64,000 nucleotides of DNA. Source: Pteria penguin (taxonomy: Eukaryota > Mollusca > Bivalvia > Pterioida > Pteriidae). A program made the translations under genes and the position numbers. Each line of letters begins with the position of its first letter. The first letter of the stretch is position 1. Below are positions 11,872-26,800 of the stretch, one piece after another. The DNA is taken from NCBI GenBank assembly GCA_035048485.1, contig CM068588.1:2108001-2172000 (forward strand), in the 5' to 3' direction. Below the pieces are notes generated by a model. The model was given only the letters and a program-made list of their open reading frames with translations, searched no databases and was not told the origin of the DNA.

Positions 11872-14800
11872 GTTTGTTTCTTAGACGCCGTAAAAATATA
11901 GTAAGGAAAATCTTTCTTTTCCTATTGATACTGAACCATAGTTTAAAGAATAATTAGCCTTAGGAACAGAGAGCGATATCGTGTGGGTTTTTTTTTTTCG
12001 TAGCTACAATACACATGTTTCATGCCGCATGGCATGCACATGTAGGGAATGAAACATTTGTAAGTCGTAGATCTGCCAACTATCTTATGTGCATGAAGGA
12101 GTTGAAAGGATTGTGGAAAATGTGGTACCTTTTTTATTTTTAATCATAAAAGACATAAAATTTTTAGACAGGATTATTTTAAACTTAATGAATTGGCGAT
12201 ATTAATTATTAGATTAAATGTGAAGAGGAAGGTTACAGATGAAGTTCTAATGGCATTACTTATAAATTATCACATGGAGTTTTTTGTTTCTTTTTTTCTT
12301 TGTTTAAATTGTTTTGTTAGAACTTTTGAATTGGATCTAAATAACATTTTAAATGAATCTGATAATAATCACAGTATTACAAAGAATGAATTCCTGAAAT
12401 TATATAAATCAGGGTGAGTGTTTATCAGTGGCGGATCCAGGATTTCCAAAAAGGGGGAGGGGGGGGGGGGCATGTGTGTATAAGCCAAACTTCTGAGCCA
12501 TATTTGATGCAAAATCTGGATTTTTACTTGTAAATTTATAGCCAAAAGGGGGCCCTGCCCTCTAAATCTGTCACTGTTTATCATATACTAAATAATTGTT
12601 TAAATGTCAATTTTTTCACAAAATAGTTCACTGATATAAATCTTATTCATATAGGGAAAATGTAGAATTAGAAATAAGATTCTTTGAAATGCTTTTATAC
12701 AAAGCATATAATTACTTGATATTATCATAAATTAGGAAGGATTTACTCTGAACTAATGCATATGTTCTGAATAAGGTGAACAAGGGAAGACAATATCATT
12801 ATTGTAGTTCACAGTTATGCTTGTCATAAAATAAATAATGAAGAGATATCAAACATGGAGTTTATCAAATACAATTATCGTAATTATTAAATTTAGACAG
12901 TTTTAACATTAATCATTTAATTGGATATTTTAAGAAGAGCAAAACACATTTTTGATTGAAATGTTTTGAAAAACAAATTTTAACTGAACCATTGTTACGG
13001 AATAATGATATGTTTGATGATATATTTATTCATTGAAATTAAGTACAAACTTTGAGATCTGTCACTTAGTCATTGCGTAAGCTATTTAAAGAAAAAATGA
13101 TAGAATACTGTCAATTTTATTGAAATATAGGTAGCAAAGTCCCAGTGCAAATGTATAGTTGTTCTTAGAAACAGTTGGACCCTGGTCATATGGTGGATCA
13201 GAAAACGCCAGGTTTTCATACAAGCTTGTATTCTGACCAAAAACGCATTACAAACATTTCAAATAGTCCTCAGAAATGTAATCAGATCTTTTGGACTAGG
13301 TCTACTGCTCTTCAAATAAGAGTTTGCATCCTTATAAAAGTTATGATATAGTTATAATTTTAAGTATAGTGTTATTTTACGGTATATTCTTATGAAACTC
13401 ATATGTTCAGGTTCAAAGCTTATATAATCTGTTCCCTTAGATTCTTTTGCAGATTACTCCATAGTCAGAAACCATTTCTCGTTTTCTTTCAAATTCTCTT
13501 TTATAAGAAAGAAACCCAGCTGGCAACACTTGCATTCTTTAAATCATATCTTATTTACACTTCATATAAATGTTACCCCTGACACAACAGTGCATAGTGA
13601 CCTTATATCCTGGTTCCGGCAATTGGTGCCAGGTTCATGAAACCAAAGCTGTAATACCAAAGCATGTCATGACCTTGACACAGGATACACCCCAAAATTG
13701 AAGTTCATATAATGACTTTAAGATCAAAACACAAGCAAAGCATTGATTAAAAATTCTCAAATTTGTTGATTCTAGATCTTTTTTAGTGTGCAATGAGAAG
13801 TCCGGAGAACTAATGTCAAACCCCATGTTGCACCGTCCAGAGACAAAACTTTAACTTGGGCTATATGTTTTGAACTGGCTTTTATATTTCACACATATGT
13901 TTCTTATGACAAGCGCTTTCATTTGATACCATAGCTTTTGACCTATTGACCTTAACCTTGTACTTTTACCTACTTTTCAAAAACTGTAACCTGGGCTGTA
14001 CCTTTTGAACGAATAAGGGTAGGAATTTGATTCTTCACACGTAATTTCCTCATGATAAGAACATTCATCTGATACCATGACTTTTGACCTTGACCTAGGA
14101 CTTTGACCAACTTTTCATAAACTTTTACTTGGTTTTTTTCTTTTAAAATATTAGAGATAGGGATTTCACATATAGATTCATTGTGATCAGAGTTCCCGTC
14201 TGGTTGGGTTTTGAAGTACCAAATTGCCTGACAAATAACCTATTTAATAGATTCCTTCCATACGTCAAGCTCTCTTGTCTTTGGACAACTCTTGTCGTTA
14301 ATTCGAAAGACAGTTTCGAAAATTTGTTTGAAAATGCTGTGTCTACAAGTTTGGTATCACTGACTCGCATGTAAAGCAAGGAAATATGAATATATAAAGG
14401 AGTAGTGTAGCACTTTGCTGGAAGGAGGGGGGGGGGAGTGGGAGGGGGTATTTATTGTGTTAGCATTTTTTGAGAATTTTAGTTAGGCTTGGACATTGGT
14501 ATCTTGTATCTGTATTTATTACCTGTAATACCTAATACCATTACCAAAATTACTTAGATTTTTTCATTTTAAAATACCAGCACCCTTAACAATGCTATTA
14601 TATATTTGAATGCCATTAAATATTATTAATTTTGTTGATATTAAAATTGCATTCATTAAACACTTCATGTGAGACAGAAATGGTGGACATTCCATTGTTA
14701 AACAGAGCTGAATAATTGTTTATACAGAGCTGAAACAATTCCAAGTACATGTACTTGTGAAAATAAGAAAAATGGTGAAAACATGCCTTACAAGAGGAAT

Positions 14801-17800
14801 AAACCTTTGTCTGTTTTGAATAGACCTGTTTAATATCATTACTGTTCCTGCAGAATGAAGTAATGCACAATCATCATTTCACCAAAATGTCAAAAATTTT
14901 ACGGGAAACTTTAGTATTCCCCTCCCTATACCCCCCTCCCCAAAGGTAAGTCCCTAAATTTCATGAAAGGGTCTATTACCTTGAAAAGGAAAACCATATT
15001 GGTTTAAAATATCTTTTGAAAATGTATTTCGTGTTTTTTCTTTTTTTTTTTAAATGCCAATATCATAGATCTATCATTCCTTTTTATTCTTAAATTTTAG
15101 TCCATAATTGACTCAGTGATTAAGATGATCCAATGGGGTAGCCTGCAGAAACTTCATTTACTCAGTTAAAGTTGGTGTTCAATGTTTAGAAAAAAGATAA
15201 AATGTTATTTCTGTATAAAAAAAACTTATATCTTTTGAATTCTCAGTAAGTTTCTTCTCATGCTGTCTGTAATATGTAACATATACATTTACGTGTATTG
15301 TGTTCACGTTTGAGTTTTCGCAAAAGTTAGCCATATTGGTGTGATTTTAAGATGTAAGTGAAGGTTTAAAGCAACAACAACAGAATATTCACAATCAATG
15401 CAATACATTTACTGTATTTTGGAGAAGAAGTTGTACCTTCATCAGTGGTATTGTTATATTAAAACACATTTGATGAAGTGCCTGTCTGTCTGTATGTGTT
15501 TCACATTTCATTGACCCAGTGTTGTGGAGGGTCATAAATTTCCTCTTCCAATAGTGTATCCTCTAGATTTAGGTCGAAAATGACTGTAAAATTCTTTCCA
15601 ATAATTCAGCTAAAATGTTTTGAATTATTATTACTTGCTCATTTTATTTATAGTAGTATGTACATGCATTCACTTTTGTGTGTAGTGTTGCTGGTGGGAT
15701 GTTTAAACTAATTACGTCTAATTATCTGTATATGTCTATATTAATCCTTAGAGACCTGTATAGAGGCTTTGTATGAAGGCAATCTGATTAAAACCATACC
15801 TTTATTTTGCTTCTCTATTTGTCCCAGTCCGCAATGAGACAAATAGAGAAGCGAAATAAAGATATGGTTTAAATCAGATTGGTATGAAGGTAAACCACAA
15901 GATTCATAACATACTTTCAAAAGTTGAGCCTACTCTCTAGATAATAGGAATTTAGCATGGTATGGTAGAATGCAATTTGAAGTTACATGTAATATCTTAA
16001 TAGCTCAAGGTCATGTTCAGTACTGCTGTTATTGATTCATTCCTTGAGAGTGACATTTAAGAATGAAAACAAGAATCTGGTTTTGTCATATTTTTGTTTT
16101 GAGCCATGACTTTAAGTCAATCATATGATACTTCATAAATGTAGGAGTTTATCTAAGTTTACCTTATCTTCTACTTGTTATCACCTTCCCTTTCTGTCCA
16201 ATCGTCTCATACATTTGTAGACGATTTTCCTTTCATACTTAACCAGACCTCATTTTACAGACCATTCTACTTGCCAGTGTTTGATAGCATCAACCAAATT
16301 TCCAGTTACCAATCTCATCTAAACCCTACCCTTCTAGATAAATGATCAACTCTGAATATCATTGGTAATTTCCAGTTGTTTACATCTCATGGTAATGCCT
16401 GTTTGTACAAATAAAGTAGAACACTGTTATTATTCTTCTGTCTGAGCTGCCCACACCTTTCTTTCTCCAATATAATTAACTATGTTCATTGACAGTTCCT
16501 CTGAGATTTTTCATCACTGATTAATTGTGGTCTCTGTAGGTACATATGATGTCCTATTTATCTGGTGTGAAGGAGATTGTTCATTAACAAACCCAGAGAA
16601 AGGGAAATGTTGTTTAATTGTACACTGAAATAACCACATTATTTTGCTTTCATTCAGCCACAGTAGCTCTTGACGTACTAGAATATCTCTCAGTATGAGA
16701 TTAATTTGCTAATGAGATCAGTGTATTCACTGCTTTTCTATTCTGACTTTTCAAAACAGGATGTGTCATATACTGTTTGTTTGGTTTAGATTTTGGTTAT
16801 ATGTAATTTAGATTTTGGTTATATGTAATTTAGATTTTGGTTATATGTAATTTAGGTTTTGGTAATAAGGAATTTAGATTTTGGTTATATGTAGGTGATT
16901 TGTGTCATACAGCTTTGTCAGATGTCTTCTTTTTATTCTTTTGTAGCTCACCGGGACGAATGTCCAGGGAGCTATTGTCATACCCCCGGCGTCGTCGTTG
17001 TTTTAGGTCAGGTTTCGGGTTTGTGTAGTTTTGACTCTACATTCTAGGTTCATGACGAAAAAAAACCCACGTTTGGTCGGTATAATAATGGTCTTTCATG
17101 ACTTATATTAAATACATCAATTCTTACAACCGTTAAAATAATTGGTCTCTAAACCTCAAGCAGGTGTAGACCACTAGACAGACGGTAGATGTATTTGATT
17201 CGCGACTGTGAGGATCCAAGTTCGAGTTTTGTGGGCGACTCATTGGTGTCCTGTTTTTTTGGGATGAGGGAATGAAAACTGAAGTTCTGTGTCACGGTAG
17301 GTATCCAGGCGTATAACACCATACAGTGCTTCGGACAGGTCCATTGCAAAAGTCGAAATTCCTGTGCAATACTTAAGACAAATGTTGTCCCCGAAAAGGC
17401 AAAAAAACCCATACACACAAAGCAAAGACACACTATACACATTGTAAAAAGATACATATACATGCCCCCACCCCCTTTTTCTCCAAAAAAAAAAAAAAAG
17501 GGAAAAAAAGAAAAAAAAGAAAAGAACAAGAAAGAGAGACACCCACCCACACAATATACATGTTGAAGAAAGTGATCATGACGTGACGTCGAATTATAGA
17601 CAAACAAACAAACATTAAAAAGTCAACATTAAGGATTTTCATGATTCGCCACTTAAACATTTATCTGTTTGATAACAGCGGAACTACATCAGTATGATAC
17701 TATTCATTTGAAACGAAATGACGACGACTTGCCGGTTTCTCTGTCGTTATAGTTGGGCATCTGGCATGATCCACTCGGTTCTGCAGTTTGTTTGTATGTT

Positions 17801-20800
17801 AGATATATATTTACAATAACCCATTGCTAGAGTGTATCTTCGGATTTCGCAGTGCTAGTAATAAGCAGAGTCATATAAACACAGTAGGATGTTTGATGTG
17901 AGAAGAGAGGCAGGTGTAAAATCGGATGGGAGAAGAAAAGGAAGGTGGGGGCCATATCCTCTGTCGACTCCTCCTACAACAATAGTGACGTCTGTCCTCA
18001 AGTACAAGGGGCAGGCTTGGTGTAGTGGTTAAGCGCTTGGCTTGCGGCGCCGACGATCCGGGTTAGATCCCCGGGTTGCGCCACTATGTTTAAGAGGTTG
18101 GTTACATCCTGCTTCCATGTTGCGATATAACTGAAAAATTGTTGAAAAGAGAATTAAATCATCAATCAACCAACCTCAAGTACACATCTGGCTCAGAATG
18201 AATTTCATAAATACTGAATTATGTCTTGTAAGAATGCATGCGCTTGAGCCAAACTCGTGATTAGAAACTGAAGTTCTCTGATTCACGTGGATTTCAGACA
18301 CTTGTGTATTTATGCTCCGAGACTCCTAAAGTCTGACACCGAGTTTTGATTCGATGTTCCTTCGTTCAAACTTAACTTAGACATTTACATGTACATTTTT
18401 ACAGTGTGTATAGTGTGTATGGTTTGTATACATTTAGAAGCGATATTAGATCCTTAGGTTTGATGGCGCCCTCTGCATATAGCAACAGAATGTAACACCC
18501 TATATACATACAATGCATTTTGATTTAGTCAGTATGCAAAGGGCATCTGGCATTCATACATGCTAGGTAAATTCTTTGTACCTCAGTAGCGTTCACGGAA
18601 AGGGGGCGGAAATGTTGCTGTTGTTTCTGATCGTCATTTCTCAGGATGTATAAAGGGGAAGGGAGGCAGAATGTCGTATATCGTGGGGACATTAAGGTAA
18701 TCTGTGCTTTTTATTACTCTAATTAAAGGTAACCCTCCTTCTCCCCCTCTCTTTCTGTAAACCTTCCTCCCCATCTCCTTCCAGAATCCCATCCAAAACG
18801 TTTGCACTTCATGTATAGCAGTGCGCGATAAGGTGTACTGAATGCACATCCTGGTATCATTGTAGTCGGAAGTGACAGTGGCGTATAACTGTATTTTATA
18901 CTGTACTGAGCATCGTTCTTGTTTTAGCTTAACCAGATTTTAGCGCCAAAGTAGAGGTTTGTCATATCTTAGCGTAGTCATGGATCCATATAATCATTCC
19001 AGTGGAGATAGTGATGTTTAGCGGGTGTTCGATTGTTTTGTCGAACTCTTGATCAAATGTCCGAATTTACCGACCTTGGATGACGTCAGTGCAGTCAAAT
19101 TTTGCGCTAAACATTTTGACATTAGAGGATAATGGATCGGTGTATTAGCGGTACTTTTGGTGTGCGTGTCCTAAGTGGTTTTAGTGTAGCAGTCCCAACG
19201 TAATCGTGACTTAGAGCAAATGCGATAACGCTATGTATGCTAGTGTATAAATCTCATTATATGCCTTATGTACGATTTAGCACAATCGTAGCTGTATTTT
19301 GCGTACCATATATATCTCTTACACTCCACTTCTCCCACAAGTATAGACGAACGCCAGATTATTGGGATTGTCGCATCGTAAACTAGTAATGCGGCAGTGA
19401 TCCGAGATCGCCACACGATTTCCAATATTCGTTATCACTCTTTTTTATTTGCTCATTGTTGTACGTCATATATGATTTTTCCATTTATATAATGACGACA
19501 CATGCTCCATTCCATTGCTTCTCGGACAGCAGTATTTCCGATTACCACCTGACCGTCTGGCATTTCTGGTGAAATTTGGCTCGGTCAGGTAAAACTTCCA
19601 TTATCATTGTCATTGAAATATGAAGGTTAACCTAACAAGTGTCCTGTAAAGCATAAAAAGTTTTGCACACACTGGGGTAGATCTATGGAGCGGGGCAAAC
19701 CAAAGCAGTTTTAAGAATTGGTTGACAAGTCAAGGTATACCGCTATTGACTTACACAGGACCTCAGTTTTTACTCTCCGCTGAAAGCTAGGGAACCGGCG
19801 AGTTGACTATGGTGTCCAACTTAAGCCTTATTTTCTGGCCGAAATACTCTTGACTCTCATTATTATTATGAATACAAAAGAAAAAAATCTTATTTGTGTT
19901 GCAGGATAAACGAGTGTATAGACTGAGAAAGGTAGTACAAAAGAATGCTAAAGCTGGAGTAGTTCTGGATGAGCAGGTGAGAAAAGGTTAACAGACTCAA
20001 CCTGGTGAGAAAGGGTTAACAGACTCAACCATGTCAATAGTGGGTTGACAGACTAAAGTCATGTCAAAAAAGGGGCAACAGGTTGAACCATGTCATTGGA
20101 GAGGAAACAGTTTAAGCCATGGCAATAAAGGGGCAACTAGCTAAACCATGTCAATAGAGTAGCAACAGGGTAAACTATATCAAGAGGGGTATCAAACCAT
20201 TTCATTTGAGGCTAAACCATGTTAATGGAGGGATGACAGGTTACAGCATGTTAATCGAGGGATGACAGGTTAAACCATGTCAAAAAGAGGGGATAATGGG
20301 GTAAACATGTCAATTTAGGGATGGCAATCTCAACCAGGTTAAAAGAGGGATGACATGCTAAACCTTTTCAATAGAGGGATAATAAGCTAAACCATATTGA
20401 TAAGGGTACAGTATACTAAAACTATTTGGTAGAAGAGTGACAGACTGTACCATTCAACAGAGGGATGACAGACTGTACCATTCAACAGAGGGATGACAGC
20501 CTTGACCATATGAATAGAGGATTAATGGGTAAATCATGTTAAAAGATGGGAAGATTAGAATTAGGTGATGCTTTTTTGAAATAAGGAGGTACTATGGTAC
20601 ATACCAGAAGTAGACCAGTTACAAAGTAACATTTTTCCCGCATAATTCTTGGAATTACATGCATTTATCATGATGTAACAACCTTGTATGTCTGTATGCA
20701 CATTATTTTATTGTAAAATCATTATGTATAGAGAAAGTAGACTGCTATGGTGGGGATTTTCACATTTTAGTTGACTTGGGTTGGGTTTTTGCATGCATAT

Positions 20801-23800
20801 TTGGGATATGTTAAAAAGAAGACCGTGGAAAGATAATAACATTTTTATGAATCTGTTGGGTGTTCAAACCTCAATAGAAACATAAAAACATCATTATGTA
20901 TTTATACATTTTCTTTTTACATATCACATACTAGAAAATGTCTAGCTTCATTGCTCATTTTAATTCTAATGATTATGGTATACTTTTGGTAAATGTTACA
21001 GGAGAGGTCTCGTCGAATCCACCAGGAATTGGTCAACAACGTGGACTACATCAAGAATGTGATGCGCCCTCTGTTGACAGATGCCTACGTGATTATCCCG
21101 GTAAGTGTCTAGGCATGCTTAGCACTTCACTGTAAGTGATATATTATATAATCTATGGAATACGTCAAAAATATATCCTACTGAACTATTTACCTTCTGT
21201 ATTTACATATTATCATCATTATTCTGGTTTAATGCATACTATGTCTGCACATGCCCATCAATGTAAGTTACATTCTCTTTATGTATGCACAGTGTATATT
21301 ACATAAACACTACAGCCCTGATCTCTCTTTCCTTCTGTGTTTTGTCATCTTATTTTCCTCAATTTGCTGAGGTTGATCATACATTATCTTTCTTCTTCCT
21401 TTACAGAAAATCATTGAAATACCTAAGGGATTTACAGAGAAAGTTGAGGATGAAATTCAACATATACGTCCGGGTAATCTTTAGAGTTAGATTCTTACAA
21501 ATCATCATTGAAAATGCCTTGAATTATGCTGGTAGGATGCACAGAAGACACACATTCTACAATTAGTTTTGTCCGATGATTTTGACCTTGACCTTGATGT
21601 CTTATATCTCTAGTGCCTCTGTGTGTTCCCATGTTTGTGCGTGAAAGTAATTCAGAATCTGAATTTGAGACAGACTCCCCATTGATAGTCCAGTATTTTA
21701 CATTGATTAATTCTAATGCTATTTTCAAAGTTTTGCTGTCTGAAAGTAAAACAGAAAACATCCAAGTCATTTTTATTTGCTTAGTTTGAATGATGTCTTG
21801 AAGAAACTTGTATAGTTCAGATTTATAACAGAATTTCTTGTATCAGCTTACAGAAAGAGTGCCGAAGGTGTTCCTACAGTCGATCCAGCGACATGCTCAG
21901 CGTTGGTGCTTCCAGATCTGTGTTTTGTTACCGACACCGCAACATGTTCTTGTCTCTCCGATACCTCCAAACATGCTAGTCCTACCATCAGTGTAGAAAT
22001 CAAGGTCAGTCACTGGGGAAGTAATACTGTAAAGCTGTCATGTCCCTTGTACATACTGATCTTCTTTAAGTGACGTATCCTCGTGTCTACCTCAATCAGG
22101 GGTAATATCAATATTGTTTAATATCATGTAGAATTATGGTTTATGACTGTTGAGTGTTCACATATATGTTTTTCCTGTATAGTGTCAGGCTCCATATAAT
22201 TTAAAGTTTACACTTTATTTATTTTATAACGCTTAAGAAACAAGTTAACGACTTACATTAATCTTGCTCGTTGGCACCAGTCTTGGCGTAAGGGTGTCGT
22301 TTGTGTGGGAGGAAACCGGAGTACCGGGGGAAAACCCATGGAGCCTCTCCATCTCGTGTATCACTCTGGGAATCGAACCCGGGTCACATTATTGATCAGC
22401 GAACACACTACCAACTGGGTAACCTGACCCCCTGTAATTAAGAATGCTAGATGGAATGAACTTCTTACAAGGAGACTGATTCAAGGGCCAGGATGAGCCT
22501 CTTGCTTTTGAAAATTAAGGGTCTGGCTCAGAGTCTAATGGGCATGGGTGACTTCACAAGTGCAAAGTATTTTCCAGGTCTGAGGATGATTATAATTATG
22601 TGAATTAAAAATTTGTGTTTACTTGAAGAGACCAACTTGCATGTGTATATGTCTTCTATTAAGTAACAGTTGTAATCAAAATAAGTTTCTCAGTATTCTT
22701 TTATCTTATGTACATTTCAGTGCATTAATACCTTGATTTTTGGGAGGAGGGGGTGGACATAAGTTTTTTTGTTACATTGTCAAATTTAACAAGGCATAAA
22801 AGAGTTTCTGTAATAGGTTTTCATTAGTTTAAACTCCATAGCAATAATTTTTTGTGAATGTTTTCAGCCTAAAAAAGGTTTCATCACTCTTCCCTCCTCC
22901 AGTAAAGATCGAAGTTCCGTAAAATATCAAGTCTGCAAGTTCTGCATGCATCAACGACTGAAGGTCAGTTGGCTGTTTATACTCGAAATAAAGTATACCA
23001 GGTTAAACTCATTAAATATATGCGTTTTCCTGAATTTTCTAATTTTTTTGAAAAATTTCCTGTTTTGAATTGTTTTCATTAAATTTGATACCCAGCACAG
23101 GGATGTAATAAAATGGATTTTTATACAATGTATACAGGTTATGAAAATACTAATAGTGATATTTTGCATACCCGGTAAATGTACAGAGCTAGATGTTGTG
23201 ATGTTGTACAAGGAAGGAAAAACAAACTGTATCAGTAACATATTTTTGCTTTGATGACTTCAGTTCTGTATAATGCTACCAATAAGCAATTTCTCAACTA
23301 CCAAAATCTGTCACGGTTTGCATTTAGTCACCTACCAAATCCATTGTTCTCGATGTGAACACTTTTATGTGGGCAACTTTTAAAAGTCATAATGATATGA
23401 CGTCATAACAGTCACAATATGCGCGTGTGTTGACGTTATTATAGTTGCGTCACTCCGTATTAGGCATATAACATATTTCAACTCCAAGGGTAAAGTGAAC
23501 AGGGGCCAGTTCTTCGAAACTTTAACCATTGGTTAAGCTAACCAATGGTTGAAGTTTGAGAGACAATTGATTTAATTTATAAGGTTTCTGTTTGAATTTC
23601 TAAATTACATTAGAGTGCGGGTTCCATTTGCTATAAATAAGTACACAGACAACGACTTTAAGTTTTCTAATTTCATAGAAATAACCAAATCAAATTTAAC
23701 CGCTGATCAGCTTAACCAATGGTAAAGTTTCGAACAACTGGTCCCAGAAGGTTTTAGGGCAGGTTCCCGCTGTTGCACGTCGTTGTCAGATGAGACATTG

Positions 23801-26800
23801 AAAACTTCGGTCCCATGCTAGGGTAATCGTGGCACTTAAAGATCCCTCACAATTATGGGTGTGCCAGAGGTATCAATTTCTGTTCATTGCATCATACCGT
23901 AATCGCGTTGTCATTGCATCATGCCGTAATCGCGTTGTCATGCAAGTGCGTTAATCTTATTGTGACCAGAAAGAAGAATCAAACAGAGGTAAAGTTTCCG
24001 CTCGACAAACACGTGTTTATTCGTTTCATTGTGTTTTGATGCCATCGTTTATTAAGTCTCGAAACTCATTTGGAAAGGGGGGAGGTGGAAGGCACAGCAC
24101 AAGTATTACTGCATAAAACACAGATCTACTTTTGTCGAATATCGTGATCAAAAACATAGCGCAAAATAGGACGTTGGTGACGTTACGCAAGGTTGGACAA
24201 GTCGGACATTTGATTATGACGCAATAAGCATAACAATCAAAAGTCCACTAAACATCGATTTCTATACTGAAAAGTGGATCTGTGTATTGCATTACCTATA
24301 AAGGAACTGGAGAAAAACGCATAATGTATCATCCCTAGCGGCACTCCCCTGATGATTTTGCTACAGAGAAAGCTGACCGGTATGCATTACAGTGGTATTA
24401 TTAAATATCATATACTCAAGTATTAATATCAAATATCGTGATACAGAATATCGGGAGAGTAAGTGGTTTCCAATAATGGACAAACAACAATTTCCTGATC
24501 ATTCCGTCTACCGGAATAGCCCTACAGGTACGACATCAAAATCGATAATTTGAATATTAAATTGATGCCCTTTGTGGTCATTATTTCATCTGCCGATACG
24601 ACCTGTGCCCTCGTGACACGCTCAATGTAATGACGCAAATGTACGTAATATCTTGCAATGTTGATATGAATATATTGAATTCTAATACCGTGTATACAGA
24701 TCTAAGTCCAAACCGAACAATATGTCCTGTGTATCTCCTGGCTATGTGTTTGAAATTATACCCGATTATTATCTGTAATTTTGAAGTGTCACTTCACACG
24801 ATGCGCAGGAGTATCTGTGTCTGTTTAATGCATAGGAGACAAATGGCTAGGACCCTGCGGATAACCGCGAACTTTTGGCACGTGTATTGGCGAACATTCC
24901 CACCGTGTCACAACCGGAGTCCGAGCGCAGTGCTCAGCCCGCCAAGCATCGGAGAATCTCCTTGTGGCTCACTATGCTCCCAATCGTTCAGTCATTACAT
25001 CTGTACGACTTGGTTCGTCTGTGTGTATTGTCGCTGTTATCGCGTAATTATCTGACACTTTGGCACTTCGGTACAGCATTCTCAGTCAGTGGAGGATGCC
25101 GTCTTGAAGTCGGACATCCGGGTATTTGATAACTGACTTTCGGAACAGTTCGAATAAAACATTGGTCTTTCTTAAGTAGAGTAATGTAATTACAGAACAT
25201 TTGTTATTTCGTTTGTTATTATTATTTTATAAGCAAAACTCTGTATAATTGATAGAGAGGATCCTAAGGTGTGTTGTCGCTTACGATAAATCCCGAGTTT
25301 TAAACCTCTTATCCAGAGTCCTCGGGTATCTACATAGAGCAATATAGACAGTGACGCCACACGTAGTTTGAGAATAAGCCAACATGGTGAATTTTTTCAT
25401 GTGTACCATTAAAAAAAAAGCTAAAATGGCAGTTATGTTATTCGAGGAAAAGGTAAATTGTGTGTTGGGAGGACGGATGTTTTTCATCTGCAGCCATAAA
25501 ACGCCCCTCCACCTCCTTGTATCCAGAACTGTCCTCCGTAATGCATGTCAGACTTGTATTTGTATAATTTATAAGTGAGTCAAGGGGAACTTATGCGCCA
25601 CGTACTGTTCAGCCATTCTGTCACACCAGAGACATATATACACATATGTATATATGTCTCTGGTCACACGCATTGCTTAGTGGAGTAGTACCCCTTTATT
25701 ATGTTTGAGATGTCATTTCATAGTGTCTAACGCCAGATCCAGATTATTTCACATATATTACCTGCCTTATGCATGACCGAAAATTTTTTCCTATACAGCT
25801 GAACCACCCGGAGCAATCAGACAGAGGTTTTTATATCCCTCGCAGCGAGTTAGAGGGGGGGGGGGGGTGTTTTAGGAATCACTGCCCGTTTTGACCGTCC
25901 GTCCGACCGACCGGCGTCCGTAGACTCATCCTTGTCCGGAGATTTTCTCATTTTACTTTCCATAGATTCCATTGAAATTGAAAGTTTAACTTATAACCAC
26001 TTAGGTGTGCATCTCCCATTTTCATCTCTTTTGGGCCAGAGGTTTTTTTTAAACATGTCACATATACCGTCCTGCATCGTAGAAATCCCACTGTTGGTTG
26101 TGGTTTTCTACGATGACCGTCATGTTACATCCGAGGAATTGATAAGGAGGGAGAAGATCCCAAATCATTTTTAGTATTGAAAAAAAAGTCGGGTTCGAAT
26201 GCAGAATGTTACATGTATTGAAAATCCATGATACCATACGACCAAATTGCGACTTAGATATAATAAACTACTAAAAATATAGTTTTATTGTCCATTAGGT
26301 CCATATAGGCTTATTCTCAGCAATGGCAGCTTTCATTTTACTCTTATTTTCACGGAGATCACTTCCTTGATAAATACTTGACCGATAAGATCTCTCTATC
26401 TGTATCATTAACCGTGTGAACACTGCCCTTGACTACTTTCACCTTCAGATTGTGTATTTTATCCTTTGTCCCGAGGCCGAAATACAGAATATGATAATAA
26501 ATGATATCGCTTCATCTTGATTGGGCTGTTCTGCTGTCATATAAGCGGACCATGGTCGAGGGGCAAATTGCGCCGTTATTTGCCGGCTTCGGACCTTGTT
26601 GTTATGCTCATTTATTTTATTGCCGCCCTAGAGGATATTGTACTAGACTTGGATTGTATTTAGATCGCTGGAGTCAGCCTTTTCTGAATGTTGTTTGTTT
26701 GGCATATGTTTATAATGTGATTTTAGGTCATAGTTGTTTCAACCATTTACTATTTTATAAGATTCGATATTTTATAAGATTCGAAAAAGTCCTCCAAAGG

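Larger units (their letters stand above)
11872..19904 (+). other. IPPK intron 1
   Basis: An 8.0-kb intron with no supported gene. It holds a MITE (12426-12576), a CTTTTGACCTTGACC-type roughly 135-bp tandem dispersed repeat (about 13840-14180), a hairpin element with a 9-bp duplication (15771-15890), a 22-bp tandem repeat (16783-16885), an AGCTCACC...GGCGTCGTCG repeat (16946-17040), two SINEs and a family A MITE copy. The rest looks unique and AT-rich. Confidence 0.75.

Noticed and set aside
17149..17607. 152-codon minus-strand open frame with Phe/Ser-rich hydrophobic runs
   Set aside because: The hydrophobic run comes from an A-rich tract on the plus strand and overlaps a SINE; no real membrane protein is supported.
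24630..25055. 141-codon open frame in IPPK intron 6
   Set aside because: Composition is irregular, no family is recognised, there are no splice or promoter signals, and it lies next to repeats. A chance open frame is more likely.
26066..26124. Small hairpin (CATCGTAGAAA...TTTCTACGATG) with near-matching 9-bp flanks ACCGTC(C/A)TG
   Set aside because: The flanks differ by one base and the hairpin lies within a larger dispersed repeat, so it may be part of that repeat rather than an insertion.
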